This document shows, piece after piece, positions 44,141 to 50,482 of a stretch of 64,000 nucleotides of DNA. The DNA is from Flavobacterium sp. N2820 (GTDB taxonomy: Bacteria; Bacteroidota; Bacteroidia; Flavobacteriales; Flavobacteriaceae), in assembly GCF_025947285.1 (NCBI RefSeq), contig NZ_CP110008.1, forward strand, positions 992,001 through 1,056,000. The letters are read 5' to 3'. Numbering within the stretch: the first letter of the stretch is position 1; every line of letters starts with the position of its first letter. Both the position numbers and the translations under genes were made by a program. The notes beneath the pieces were generated by a model. The model made no database searches. It was not told the origin of the DNA and saw only the letters and a list, made by a program, of their open reading frames with translations.

Positions 44141-44404
44141 TTACAACAAGTGCTTGTTTTCCATTTTCTCGAGCAATGATTTGGTAAAAAAACTTTTAGG
44201 ATAAAAATACCGACCGCCCAACTTTGTAAATGGGATTTGTTTGTTCTTACGATAACGAATCAATGTGGATTCGCTAAAATTAAACAGCTGTTTTAAATCG
44301 GCTCCGTCATACCAAATATTAGTATTTGCTTGTTGCTTAAGTTGCGCTAAATCATTTTTTAACGCACTCAGTTCTGTTTTTAAAATGTCAACTTCTGTCT
44401 TCAA
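44141..44404 (-). CDS. HTH_17/MerR-type DNA-binding protein, excisionase-like
   Basis: An 87-residue protein: an N-terminal coiled coil (about 1-27, VDILKTELSALKNDLAQLKQ) and a C-terminal helix-turn-helix with WYDGADLKQLFNFSESTLIRYRKNKQIPFTKLGGRYFYPK in outline, the pattern of Bacteroidota helix-turn-helix proteins near mobile elements. The only available start is TTG at 44404; no in-frame ATG exists before residue 80. A promoter with one mismatch stands just upstream (44427-44457), which supports this start. Similar proteins act as excisionases or element regulators. Confidence 0.75.
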   Translation of the reverse strand: MKTEVDILKTELSALKNDLAQLKQQANTNIWYDGADLKQLFNFSESTLIRYRKNKQIPFTKLGGRYFYPKSFFTKSLLEKMENKHLL

Positions 44405-44426
44405 AGGCTTATATATTTTATAAATA

Positions 44427-44457
44427 CAAACATCTGAAAAAAAAGCATTTAAGTCAA
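44427..44457 (-). promoter_or_regulatory. Promoter of the excisionase-like gene
   Basis: On the minus strand TTG (44455-44457), a 20-bp spacer and GATGTTTG (44427-44434), one mismatch from TAnnTTTG. It predicts a leader of about 20 nt and agrees with the TTG start codon at 44404. Confidence 0.5.
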
Positions 44458-44777
44458 TTTTAGTTATTAACAGCTAATTAATTTCGAATTAAGTTAGTTG
44501 AAGACACTTTTCGTTTTTTAAACTAAAAGCATCATGTCCTGAAAAGCCAGCACTGTATTGGGCTACATCAAAAGTGTTGTCTGTTTGTTGAGTGTTTGTT
44601 GAGTAAATCGTATAGTGCTGATTTTGTGGACATTACAAATAAAAGTTGTTTTTTTGTTGATAACTATTTTTGCTCTAAATGCAGCAAAAAAGCTCGGATG
44701 ATACGTTTTTTATACAACAACATGATGGCAGCAATAAATATTGAAGCGGCGCAAACAAAAGCCTAACGCATTAAAGC
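44458..44777. other. Intergenic region in the accessory block
   Basis: No protein gene is supported. A short repeat (TGTTTGTTGAG twice, near 44583-44605) and a 14-codon frame starting near 44722 are present; the latter is too short to call. Nothing else is recognised. Confidence 0.35.
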
Positions 44778-44894
44778 ATGAATACTATTTTCAAAGGACT
44801 ACTTGCAGGTTATGGCGCCAAAAAGTTAGGAAGTGGTTGTATAGGAACCATCGTAATTTTTATACTAATTTGGAGGGTGTTGGGTTATTTTTAA
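44778..44894 (+). CDS. Very small membrane protein (38 residues)
   Basis: A 38-residue frame with ATG at 44778 and TAA at 44892-44894: an amphipathic start (MNTIFKGLLAGYGAKKLGSG) followed by a strongly hydrophobic helix (CIGTIVIFILIWRVLGYF in part). Tiny proteins with this text occur in other Bacteroidota to my recollection. It is followed by hairpins at 44919-44951 and 44991-45018. Function unknown; it may be a small envelope or toxin-like peptide. Confidence 0.5.
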   Translation: MNTIFKGLLAGYGAKKLGSGCIGTIVIFILIWRVLGYF

Positions 44895-44990
44895 AACCCC
44901 TCTAAAGCATCGATACTTCAGAAGCCGCTTCATAAAATGTTGTGGCTTCTGTCTGTATAGGGCTAAAAAAACTAAAAAAAATCCATAAAA

Positions 44991-45018
44991 AAAACCGATT
45001 CATTTCTGAATCGGTTTT
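44991..45018 (+). terminator. Terminator hairpin after the 38-residue gene
   Basis: A perfect 12-bp stem (44991-45002 with 45007-45018) with a 4-base loop; A-rich on the left and T-rich in the right arm, so it could work in both directions. A second stem, CAGAAGCC with GGCTTCTG (44919-44926 with 44944-44951), lies before it. Confidence 0.7.
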
Positions 45019-45022
45019 ACCC

Positions 45023-45042
45023 TGCGGAGAAAGAGGGATTCG
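45023..45042 (-). other. tRNA 3'-end fragment, possible attachment site remnant
   Basis: The minus strand reads CGAATCCCTCTTTCTCCGCA, which looks like the T-loop end, T-stem and acceptor 3' side of a tRNA (probably tRNA-Ser or similar). The sequence on the other side does not continue into a tRNA: the T-stem 5' half does not pair. Such fragments are left when integrative elements recombine at tRNA 3' ends. Confidence 0.5.
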
Positions 45043-45207
45043 TATCTCTTTCGTCAAGCCTATATTTTAAAAGTTTTTTCAATTGTCCAAATCTTGGGTC
45101 TCGATTTTAAACCTCAAAAAAGCATTCGTTTTTCTGACAAATCTTATAGTACAAATATAATAAAATATTTCAATTAAGTAGTTTAAAAATTAAATAAGTT
45201 GATACTG
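45043..45207. other. Intergenic region between the tRNA fragment and the small HTH gene
   Basis: No gene is visible. The AT-rich sequence directly follows the tRNA fragment and could be the inner or outer flank of an attachment site. The next intergenic region, 45409-45673, also shows no recognisable signal. Confidence 0.35.
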
Positions 45208-45408
45208 CTAATCAATCAATGGTAAAACATGTTCGATATTTAAGCCAGTATGAAAACAAAACTCTTCTATACTTACAAGGCTGTTTTTAGGCTTTCTAAG
45301 CGACTTTCTTATTTCATTTAATATTCTTATGCTTTGGCGATAGCTTTTACCTGTAATGCGTTGTATGTCCTTTGGATAGATACAAACTCGTTTTGATACT
45401 TGATTCAT
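45208..45408 (-). CDS. Small conserved protein, probable DNA-binding
   Basis: A 66-residue protein (CIYPKDIQRITGKSYRQSIRILNEIRK, SLVSIEEFCFHTGL). The first part reads as a helix-turn-helix-like segment in which the YRQSIRIL helix would contact DNA. I recall similar short proteins near mobile elements of Flavobacteriia, without a name. It lies between the tRNA fragment and the phage-like cassette, on the opposite strand. Confidence 0.55.
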   Translation of the reverse strand: MNQVSKRVCIYPKDIQRITGKSYRQSIRILNEIRKSLRKPKNSLVSIEEFCFHTGLNIEHVLPLID

Positions 45409-45673
45409 ACTTTAACCTTGCTTTTGAGTTGGCTTTAAGATAGGTTAAAGGTACTTAATTAATCTTTTCATTTAACGTAGATTGAAATTGATACTTGCTT
45501 GTTAAATAAGTCATTTTATGACAGATAAGGACATATTATGACATTTGGAATGGTGTACGTTTATTGATGGGTTTTGTGTGGGAAATTTGCAGTGTAATTA
45601 TTTCAGAAAGTGTTGCAACCGAGTTTTGAATGATTTGTGAAAGTGAAAGAATGTTGAACTAAAATTTTAAGTT

Positions 45674-46432
45674 ATGGCTAGACAGAAAGGCATAATTAAG
45701 TTAAAAGGTACTATCGGGGATATTACTTTTTATAAGACGCAGGATGGGCATTTAGCTCGTGAGAAAGGTGGAATTGAGGCAAGTAGAATTGCTAGTGACC
45801 CTGCGTTTCAAAGAACGCGTGAGAACGGTTCTGAATTTGGTAGAGCTGGAAAAGCAGGTAAGCTTTTGAGAACCGCTTTACGCCCATTGTTGTTAAATTC
45901 TGCTGATGGTAGAATGGTGAGTCGTTTGACGCAACAAATGGTTAAGGTTATCCAAATGGATGCTGTGAGTGATAGAGGATTACGTAATGTAATTGATGGG
46001 GAAATTGAATTAGTTCTTGGCTTCGAATTTAATATTCGTGGGAAATTAGGCACTTCTTTGTTTGCTCCTTTTACTACGGATATTGACCGCGTGGCTGGAA
46101 CTTTGGATGTTAGTATTCCTGCTTTTATTCCTGCGAATATGATTGCTGCTCCTAGTGGAACTACTCACTTTAAGGTGATTTCTGGAGGTGCTGAAATTGA
46201 CTTTACAGGTGAAAGTTATTTGGTGGCTTCTTCTGAAACTGCAATTTTACCTTGGGATGCTACGGCAACAGCTGTGATTAACTTGAGTAATGCGGTGACT
46301 GCGAACTCTACTCACCCACTTGTTTTGGCTCTTGGTGTGGAGTTTTACCAACAAATTAATGGGCAAATGTATCCGTTGAAAAATGGGGCTTTTAACCCGT
46401 TATCGATTGTGGCGGTTGATGGTGGAGTTTAA
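45674..46432 (+). CDS. Conserved Bacteroidota protein of the DUF5675 cassette, unknown function
   Basis: A 252-residue protein. The N-terminus MARQKGIIKLKGTIGDITFYK, then DGHLAREKGG and FQRTRENGSEFGRAGKAGKLLRTALR, is strongly conserved in Bacteroidota relatives as I remember them. The second half (about 120-252) consists of beta-rich, Ig-like segments. There is no signal peptide. The order of an N-terminal G-x-I-G box, a basic loop and a QRTR helix, then beta domains, parallels the DUF6266 protein at 42879-43520, so the two may be distant homologues. It heads a four-gene unit with DUF5675 and two small membrane proteins, a phage-like arrangement. Confidence 0.65.
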   Translation: MARQKGIIKLKGTIGDITFYKTQDGHLAREKGGIEASRIASDPAFQRTRENGSEFGRAGKAGKLLRTALRPLLLNSADGRMVSRLTQQMVKVIQMDAVSDRGLRNVIDGEIELVLGFEFNIRGKLGTSLFAPFTTDIDRVAGTLDVSIPAFIPANMIAAPSGTTHFKVISGGAEIDFTGESYLVASSETAILPWDATATAVINLSNAVTANSTHPLVLALGVEFYQQINGQMYPLKNGAFNPLSIVAVDGGV

Positions 46433-46437
46433 TCGAT

Positions 46438-46462
46438 AGACTCCGACAAGCTCAGTCTGACA
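46438..46462. repeat. REP-like palindromic repeat (copy 1)
   Basis: AGACT and AGTCT flank a CCGACAAGCTC core, followed by GACA. Related copies are at 47103-47125 and 58028-58052. The core sequence GACAAGCTCAG is common in intergenic repeats of Flavobacteriaceae. Confidence 0.6.
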
Positions 46463-46479
46463 AATGAAATAGTTAGAAA

Positions 46480-46872
46480 ATGGTATTGTTTTTAACTAGA
46501 ACTTATTTCCCTGAAGGAACGAATGGAAAATTGGAATGTGAGGGCAAATTGATTAGTTATACAATTGAATTGCCGTGGAAACGAAATGAACGTGGGATTT
46601 CCTGTATTCCGGAAGGGAAATATTTTATTAGAAAGCGATATAGTGCGAAATACAAATGGCATTTAGAATTGGTGGATGTACCGAATAGAACGTATATTTT
46701 GATACATCCTGCCAATAATGCGCAAAAGGAATTGCGTGGCTGTATTGCTCCTGTTACGAAACTTTCTGGACCTGGTTTAGGTTTAATGTCTAGAAAAGCT
46801 TTTACAAAGTTGAAAGACTTAGTTTATAAAGCTTTAGATAACAAAGAAAGTGTAGAATTGATTGTACAATAG
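46480..46872 (+). CDS. DUF5675 family protein
   Basis: A 130-residue protein matching DUF5675: an early strand LTRTYFPEGTNGKLEC, the conserved ELPWKRNERGISCIPEGKY and IHPANNAQKELRGCIAPV segments, and a C-terminal helix. The Cys-containing RGCI with a nearby His and Glu recalls cysteine peptidases or transpeptidases, and members often occur in phage-like or mobile contexts, so a cell-wall-related activity has been suspected. Gene order with small membrane proteins behind it is compatible with a lysis-like module, but this is inference. Confidence 0.85.
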   Translation: MVLFLTRTYFPEGTNGKLECEGKLISYTIELPWKRNERGISCIPEGKYFIRKRYSAKYKWHLELVDVPNRTYILIHPANNAQKELRGCIAPVTKLSGPGLGLMSRKAFTKLKDLVYKALDNKESVELIVQ

Positions 46873-47200
46873 TGATCCTTTACAGGATGACATAAAAAGA
46901 AAGATTATGAATGTAGTAGAACGTGCTAAGGCACCCACTCCGAAATTTTTTAAGGTGTTGCGCACCATTGGACTAGCCTTATTAGCAGTAAGTGGAAGCA
47001 TTGTAGCTGCTCCAGTAGCTTTACCTGCTGTTGTTGTAACCGTTGCGGGTTATGCTGCCGTTGCAGGTGGTGTTTTATCTGCAGTAAGCCAAATTACTGT
47101 TGATACTTCGACAAGCTCAGCACAGGTTAAGGATAATACTATCCTGGGCAACAAAAAAGATGAGGTTAAGACCGAAACTGACGTTGGAGCGAATGGATAA
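46862..47200 (+). CDS. Small two-helix membrane protein of the DUF5675 cassette
   Basis: A protein of 112 residues from a TTG start at 46862 (overlapping DUF5675 by 11 bp), or 97 from the ATG at 46907. The basic segment AKAPTPKFFKVLRTIG leads to two hydrophobic helices (about 37-50 and 53-82, with SIVAAPVALPAVVVTVAGYAAVAGG). The charged tail contains a REP-like element translated as part of the protein (DTSTSSAQV, 47103-47125). The layout recalls phage holins or small envelope proteins. The TTG start is preferred because the extra residues continue an amphipathic helix. Confidence 0.6.
   Translation: MYNSDPLQDDIKRKIMNVVERAKAPTPKFFKVLRTIGLALLAVSGSIVAAPVALPAVVVTVAGYAAVAGGVLSAVSQITVDTSTSSAQVKDNTILGNKKDEVKTETDVGANG
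47103..47125. repeat. REP-like repeat inside a coding sequence (copy 2)
   Basis: GATACTTCGACAAGCTCAGC is the same element as at 46438-46462 and lies within the C-terminal coding part of the small membrane protein, in frame. This suggests insertion of a repeat into a tolerant tail. Confidence 0.6.
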
Positions 47201-47366
47201 TTCCTTAACTTTGAAGGCAGGAACTTTTGGAGGATTTGCACTGAGTGTTATACCTAATTTAACCTCAGCAGATGTCTTAAAAACAATAGTTTTAGCCTTT
47301 ATTGGAGCAGTAGTGAGTTTTGGTGTTACCTTGCTTTTAAAACACTTTACATCGAAAAAAAAATAA
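47193..47366 (+). CDS. Holin-like small membrane protein
   Basis: A 57-residue protein starting at the ATG 47193, which overlaps the previous stop by 8 bp; a longer frame from 47100 is judged unlikely. It has two hydrophobic segments (about 8-24 and 30-48, with TIVLAFIGAVVSFGVTLLL) and ends in the basic tail KHFTSKKK. Size, membrane profile and the position at the end of a DUF5675 cassette resemble holin-type genes, but no family is recognised. A terminator follows at 47404. Confidence 0.6.
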   Translation: MDNSLTLKAGTFGGFALSVIPNLTSADVLKTIVLAFIGAVVSFGVTLLLKHFTSKKK

Positions 47367-47403
47367 GCTCAGTTTTGATTGGTAACCTTTACTGAGTATG
47401 AGA

Positions 47404-47430
47404 AAGCCTGAATTTTGTTCAGGCTTTTTT
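47404..47430 (+). terminator. Terminator of the DUF5675 cassette
   Basis: A perfect 9-bp stem (47404-47412 with 47418-47426) with a 5-base loop followed by seven T in all. It closes the four-gene unit 45674-47366. Confidence 0.9.
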
Positions 47431-47444
47431 TGTTTTAACGTTCT

Positions 47445-47538
47445 GTGGCTTGCTCTCAGTGGCGTTGTACCAACACCAAGCCACTACAAATATAACAAAA
47501 CATTCCATTCAGCTGCGGATTTTCCGTAGGAAAATCCG
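47445..47538. repeat. Palindromic border region of the secreted-protein cassette
   Basis: Two stems lie here: GTGGCTTG with CAAGCCAC (47445-47452 with 47477-47484) and a perfect 10-bp stem CGGATTTTCC-GTA-GGAAAATCCG (47516-47538). They directly precede the left terminal inverted repeat at 47564. The shape recalls attC-like sites but the integron core sites are not seen. Confidence 0.5.
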
Positions 47539-47563
47539 GAAGTAGCCATTGAAGCAAACCGCT

Positions 47564-47578
47564 GTTGTGTGCTGTTTT
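47564..47578. mobile_element. Left terminal inverted repeat of a two-gene cassette
   Basis: GTTGTGTGCTGTTTT matches the reverse complement of 48601-48615 at 14 of 15 positions. Between the two lie exactly two minus-strand genes (47580-48578). Confidence 0.6.
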
Positions 47579-47579
47579 T

Positions 47580-48008
47580 TTAATCAAAACAATCATAAAT
47601 TCCTTTTTTTACTTTCTTCAATATTTCTTTTTCGAGTTTTCGATAGTATCTTCGATTTTTTTTAAATGTTTTTCTTGATTCCCAAACATCAAAATCTTTT
47701 GACCACAATAAAATTTTATAGCAATTTTTATCAGTAATTAATATTTTTTGTTCATCATATCCAAGAACGCCAATAATCAATTCATCACCATTTTTTACCT
47801 CTATTTGAAATTTACCATCTTTGTCTGTATTTGTTCTTCTTTCTATTCCATCTATATGTATTAAAATATCGGCTTCAAATACTGGAATTTGAGTTTTTAT
47901 GTAAGAAACATTTCCAAAAACAAAAACTTTAATAGTTTTAGTTTTAATATCTTGTCCGAAAGACAAAACGGCGAAAAGGAAAAAGAATATGTGAATAATT
48001 TGTTTCAT
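47580..48008 (-). CDS. Secreted carboxypeptidase-regulatory-like protein
   Basis: A 142-residue exported protein: signal peptide (about 1-19, ending in AVLSFGQ), then a small beta domain with ADILIHIDGIERRTNTDKDGKF in outline, the pattern of carboxypeptidase-regulatory-like (CarboxypepD_reg) domains, and LIIGVLGYDEQ. The C-terminal 40 residues are very basic (KTFKKNRRYYRKLEKEILKKVKK). The gene is bounded by terminal inverted repeats together with the lipoprotein upstream. The stop codon lies immediately next to the left repeat. Function unknown. Confidence 0.6.
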   Translation of the reverse strand: MKQIIHIFFFLFAVLSFGQDIKTKTIKVFVFGNVSYIKTQIPVFEADILIHIDGIERRTNTDKDGKFQIEVKNGDELIIGVLGYDEQKILITDKNCYKILLWSKDFDVWESRKTFKKNRRYYRKLEKEILKKVKKGIYDCFD

Positions 48009-48017
48009 TTTACTTTT

Positions 48018-48578
48018 TTAAGTTTTCATTTTACTTCCATAAATTAAAGTAATTAATTTTTCATATTCTTGTTTTCTTTTTAAATTATAATCATATTCAT
48101 TTCCGCCAATTACTTCAATTTCGAATATGTCCCAATTGTAAATATAAATTTTATCATTAATTGAAATATCTGTTTTTATTTTAACCGATTTCATATCTTT
48201 TGATATCTTGTCAACACCAACTACTTCTTCGCTACATTTAGCATTAATAATTTCGGTTATCAATATTGGAGTATTATTCTTAAAATAAATTTGACATTTT
48301 CGGTTATAATGATCATAACCTTCTTCTTCAAGTATTTCGAAGCTTAATTTTTTAATTTCGATTCCATTTTTAGTTACCAAAACAATTGGATTGTTTTTAC
48401 CAATCCAATAATCCCAAAAGGGATAAGTTTTGTCTATTGATTTTTCATTCTTTTTTTCAATAAGCTTTTTTTCAATTTTTAAAACTTCTCTATCTATATT
48501 CTTTTTTAATTTAACAGATGAAGAAGAAGCACAACTAAAGATTAGTGAAACTAAAAGTGAAAAATGTATAAATTTCAT
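48018..48578 (-). CDS. Lipoprotein of the inverted-repeat cassette
   Basis: A 186-residue lipoprotein. The ATG at 48578 gives a proper signal with lipobox LIFSC (Cys16). The frame extends upstream to 48614, but that would run into the terminal inverted repeat (48601-48615), so the shorter start is chosen. The mature protein contains a positively charged helix (KKNIDREVLKIEKKLIEKK) followed by a beta domain of unknown type (YPFWDYWIGKNNPIVLV). It is 9 bp upstream of the carboxypeptidase-regulatory-like gene, so the two form one operon carried as a cassette. Confidence 0.6.
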   Translation of the reverse strand: MKFIHFSLLVSLIFSCASSSSVKLKKNIDREVLKIEKKLIEKKNEKSIDKTYPFWDYWIGKNNPIVLVTKNGIEIKKLSFEILEEEGYDHYNRKCQIYFKNNTPILITEIINAKCSEEVVGVDKISKDMKSVKIKTDISINDKIYIYNWDIFEIEVIGGNEYDYNLKRKQEYEKLITLIYGSKMKT

Positions 48579-48600
48579 GTTTAAGCGTTTTCGTTTTTCC

Positions 48601-48615
48601 AAAATAGCACACAAC
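48601..48615. mobile_element. Right terminal inverted repeat of the two-gene cassette
   Basis: AAAATAGCACACAAC pairs with the left repeat at 47564-47578. A perfect stem GCGCAA-N5-TTGCGC (48626-48642) follows just outside. Confidence 0.6.
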
Positions 48616-48730
48616 TTGTTTATATGCGCAATAAAGTTGCGCCAATCTACCCAATTTTAGATGTATATACGCTATTTGTAGTGTTCTTCAAATATAAATA
48701 CATTATTTCAAATAAACATTCCATTTCAAT

Positions 48731-48760
48731 AAAAAAGCCCAGACAAGTTTGTCTAGGCTT
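48731..48760 (-). terminator. Terminator of the DUF6943-like gene
   Basis: AAGCCcAGAC pairs with GTCTaGGCTT (48735-48744 with 48751-48760) and the minus strand continues in T. It directly follows the DUF6943-like stop at 48765. Confidence 0.75.
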
Positions 48761-48764
48761 GGTA

Positions 48765-49187
48765 TTATTTCATTCTATACCTCATCATAATAGCGTTCTT
48801 GAGCTCGTTGATGAGATGAATATTTTTGTTGAAATGGTTTTCTTGTTCTTGCAGCAGCTTTAGTGCTTGAATGTTTTTGAGGTGCTGCTCGTGTTCTCGC
48901 ATCATTCGCGTTGCTCTTGGATTGAACTCTTTTTTGAAGTCGTAAAGCGAAATAAATGGGATTACGGAGCCTTTTAGAAATGGTTGCCAGAATTTTGATT
49001 TCCAGAGGCTCATGCATATCCAAAAAATGTCCTCTTTTTGCGTTTCGGTTTGAAATACAAGTACAAAGCTGTTTGTAAAAGGTTCATTGCTTGGTTTTCC
49101 GCTATTTAGTCCTTTTGATAATACGAAAAAGTGCGGTTTGGCATAGTGCGCCCCAGGTTGGTGGGTTTTAATAAAAATAGTGTCCAT
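48765..49187 (-). CDS. DUF6943 family protein
   Basis: A 140-residue protein starting at ATG 49187 with MDTIFIKTHQPGAHYAKPHFF; a longer frame reaches 49283 but the family starts here. The conserved LSKGLNSGKPSNEPF, FVLVF, and KGSVIPFISLYDFKKEF segments are recognisable from DUF6943 proteins of Bacteroidota. The C-terminal part is a helical coiled coil (HLKNIQALKLLQEQENHFNKNIH). Members occur in conjugative or mobile regions and have no known function. More than 1 kb of palindromic noncoding DNA lies upstream. Confidence 0.7.
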   Translation of the reverse strand: MDTIFIKTHQPGAHYAKPHFFVLSKGLNSGKPSNEPFTNSFVLVFQTETQKEDIFWICMSLWKSKFWQPFLKGSVIPFISLYDFKKEFNPRATRMMREHEQHLKNIQALKLLQEQENHFNKNIHLINELKNAIMMRYRMK

Positions 49188-49324
49188 AGTACAAGGATTT
49201 AACTGGTTAACTTCCTTCGTCTTTCCTTCGTGATTGCCCGAAATGTGATTGAAAACCGAGATGCCCCACACACATTTTTGCAAAAGAAAAAAGGAAAAAA
49301 AAGAAAGCCGTCTTGCCTTGTGGA

Positions 49325-49478
49325 GGGTTTCAAAAAAGCAAGTTTTCTGGATAAAATACTACCCTACTGAGGAGTGTTCAGTGGTCAGTTTTTAGTGTTC
49401 AGGAAAGAAGTGAACTGGAAAATGAGGGTGGAGATTTTATCCGGAACCGAAGGCTTGAACTTGCTTTTTTGAATACCC
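49325..49478. repeat. Palindromic unit A
   Basis: Arms of about 20 bp plus 11 bp pair across a 76-bp centre: 49325-49344 (with CAAAAAAGCAAGTT) pairs with 49458-49478, and 49347-49357 with 49434-49443. The centre carries the GTGTTCAG ... GTGAACTGGAAAATG core that recurs in units B and C. Confidence 0.7.
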
Positions 49479-49583
49479 GGAACAAACCTTTGGCTTCTTT
49501 TTTATCCTTTTTTTTGTAAAAATGTTTACCCCAAATGTTCTTGTGAACTGGGGTTTTAGGGGGTGTTCAATCGGGAGTGGTGA

Positions 49584-49684
49584 ACAAGGGTGTGGTTTTC
49601 TTTTTTTTGCTAGACAACCTCGACTTCGCTCGGTTTGACAATATGGCTTTATGAAGATGATAAAAAAGAAAAACACACTCTTGT
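49584..49684. repeat. Inverted arms around a REP-like loop
   Basis: 49584-49603 (ACAAGGGTGTGGTTTTCTTT) pairs with 49665-49684. The loop contains CTCGACTTCGCTCGGTTTGA (49619-49638), a repeat of the kind seen in Bacteroidota intergenic DNA; a second copy sits in the next loop at 49845-49864. Confidence 0.65.
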
Positions 49685-49830
49685 GGTGGTTTGATTTTTG
49701 AGGATGCCTGATGTGTGTTCAGTATTCAGATTTTAGTGTTCAGCAAATTGGAAATGGGAGGCATCTTCAAAAAACAATATGATACTTCCTAGTGAGAGGG
49801 CAGTAGCGGAACAAGGGTATGGTTTTCTTT
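49665..49830. repeat. Palindromic unit B
   Basis: Outer arms 49665-49684 and 49811-49830, inner arms 49693-49709 and 49759-49775, with the shared core between them (TGTGTTCAG ... GGAAATGGGAGGC). Confidence 0.7.
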
Positions 49831-49908
49831 TTTTGCTGGACTAACTCGACTTCGCACGGTTTGACAAATATCTTTATGAAAATTTGAAAAAGAAAACCAT
49901 ACTCTTGT
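49811..49908. repeat. Second pair of inverted arms around a REP-like loop
   Basis: 49811-49830 (ACAAGGGTATGGTTTTCTTT) pairs with 49889-49908. Compared with the arms at 49584/49665, the G-C pair 49592:49676 is replaced by the A-T pair 49819:49900. Confidence 0.65.
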
Positions 49909-50002
49909 GGGGGAAATTTGATTTTTGATAATGCCTTGATAGTTTTCAGTGGATTGTTTTTAATGTTTAGTGAACTGGAAATGGGAGGCATTTTCAAAAA
50001 AC
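49889..50002. repeat. Palindromic unit C (outer right arm lost)
   Basis: Inner arms 49920-49936 and 49986-50002 enclose the shared core. The outer right arm found in unit B is missing and replaced by unrelated sequence. Confidence 0.65.
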
Positions 50003-50070
50003 AATGAAAATTACGACAGCGTTAGCGTTCCTATTTTTCTTTCGGGTGGGTGCGGCTGGGAGCGGATATT

Positions 50071-50144
50071 TTACATAATAACTGTTATAACTGCCGTTGG
50101 CGTAGTACAGGGAGATGGAAGGCATTATAACACTTATTATGTAA
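50071..50144. repeat. Palindromic unit D
   Basis: TTACATAATAACTGTTATAA and its near-complement (50071-50095 with 50121-50144) form a stem of about 22 pairs around a 25-bp centre. Confidence 0.65.
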
Positions 50145-50157
50145 ATATAGCTTGGGA

Positions 50158-50310
50158 GTGGTTTTTGTGTGTTTTTAGCGTTTGTTTTTTGGATTGGGTG
50201 TAAGTGGATAAAAAAAGGCGGACTGTGCGCGAGGGGTTGGGAAAACAGGGAGCCTTTTTTTATTGACTTACTGTGGGGAAAACAAGTGCTAAAAACACAC
50301 AAAATACCAC
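50158..50310. repeat. Palindromic unit E
   Basis: 50158-50180 (GTGGTTTTTGTGTGTTTTTA and on) pairs with 50286-50310. A second, nested stem (AAAAAAAGGC with GCCTTTTTT) lies between them. Confidence 0.65.
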
Positions 50311-50482
50311 TAGTGCGGTGGGGAGCGTTGGACTGGGTGGGCGCAAATAACTCAGCGAAGCGTTCCTATTAGAAAAAGAAACCAAGAAAGCCAATAGTTT
50401 ACTATCTAGCCCCGATGGGAGTGATACCGTGTTTAACGGACAGCGGGAATATGGAAACCAAGAATGCCCGAGCCATTCGCTT

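Larger units (their letters stand above)
49188..50482. other. 1.3-kb noncoding region of repeated palindromes
   Basis: Frames on both strands here are short and lack protein character. The DNA is instead organised as consecutive long imperfect palindromes: unit A (arms 49325-49357 and 49434-49478), B (49665-49830), C (49889-50002), D (arms 50071-50095 and 50121-50144) and E (arms 50158-50180 and 50286-50310). Units A-C share a central core with TTCAG, TGTT and an A-C/T-TGGAAATG segment. At the end (50407-50455) is a sequence beginning TAGCCCCGATGGGAGTGATA that I recall as a common Flavobacterium intergenic repeat. Confidence 0.7.

Noticed and set aside
45023..45042. A complete tRNA gene
   Set aside because: Only the 3' 20 bp are tRNA-like; the T-stem 5' half and the other arms are absent.
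47445..47538. Integron attC site
   Set aside because: The stems are similar in shape, but no integron integrase and no paired RYYYAAC/GTTRRRY cores could be assigned, so the term is not used.
49290..50310. A retron or DGR-type element
   Set aside because: No reverse transcriptase gene is present near the palindromes.
49437..50372. Frames on both strands in the palindromic region (for example 49437-49676, 49970-50203, 49994-50302 and 50169-50372)
   Set aside because: They overlap each other on opposite strands, follow palindrome symmetry, and show no protein-like composition.
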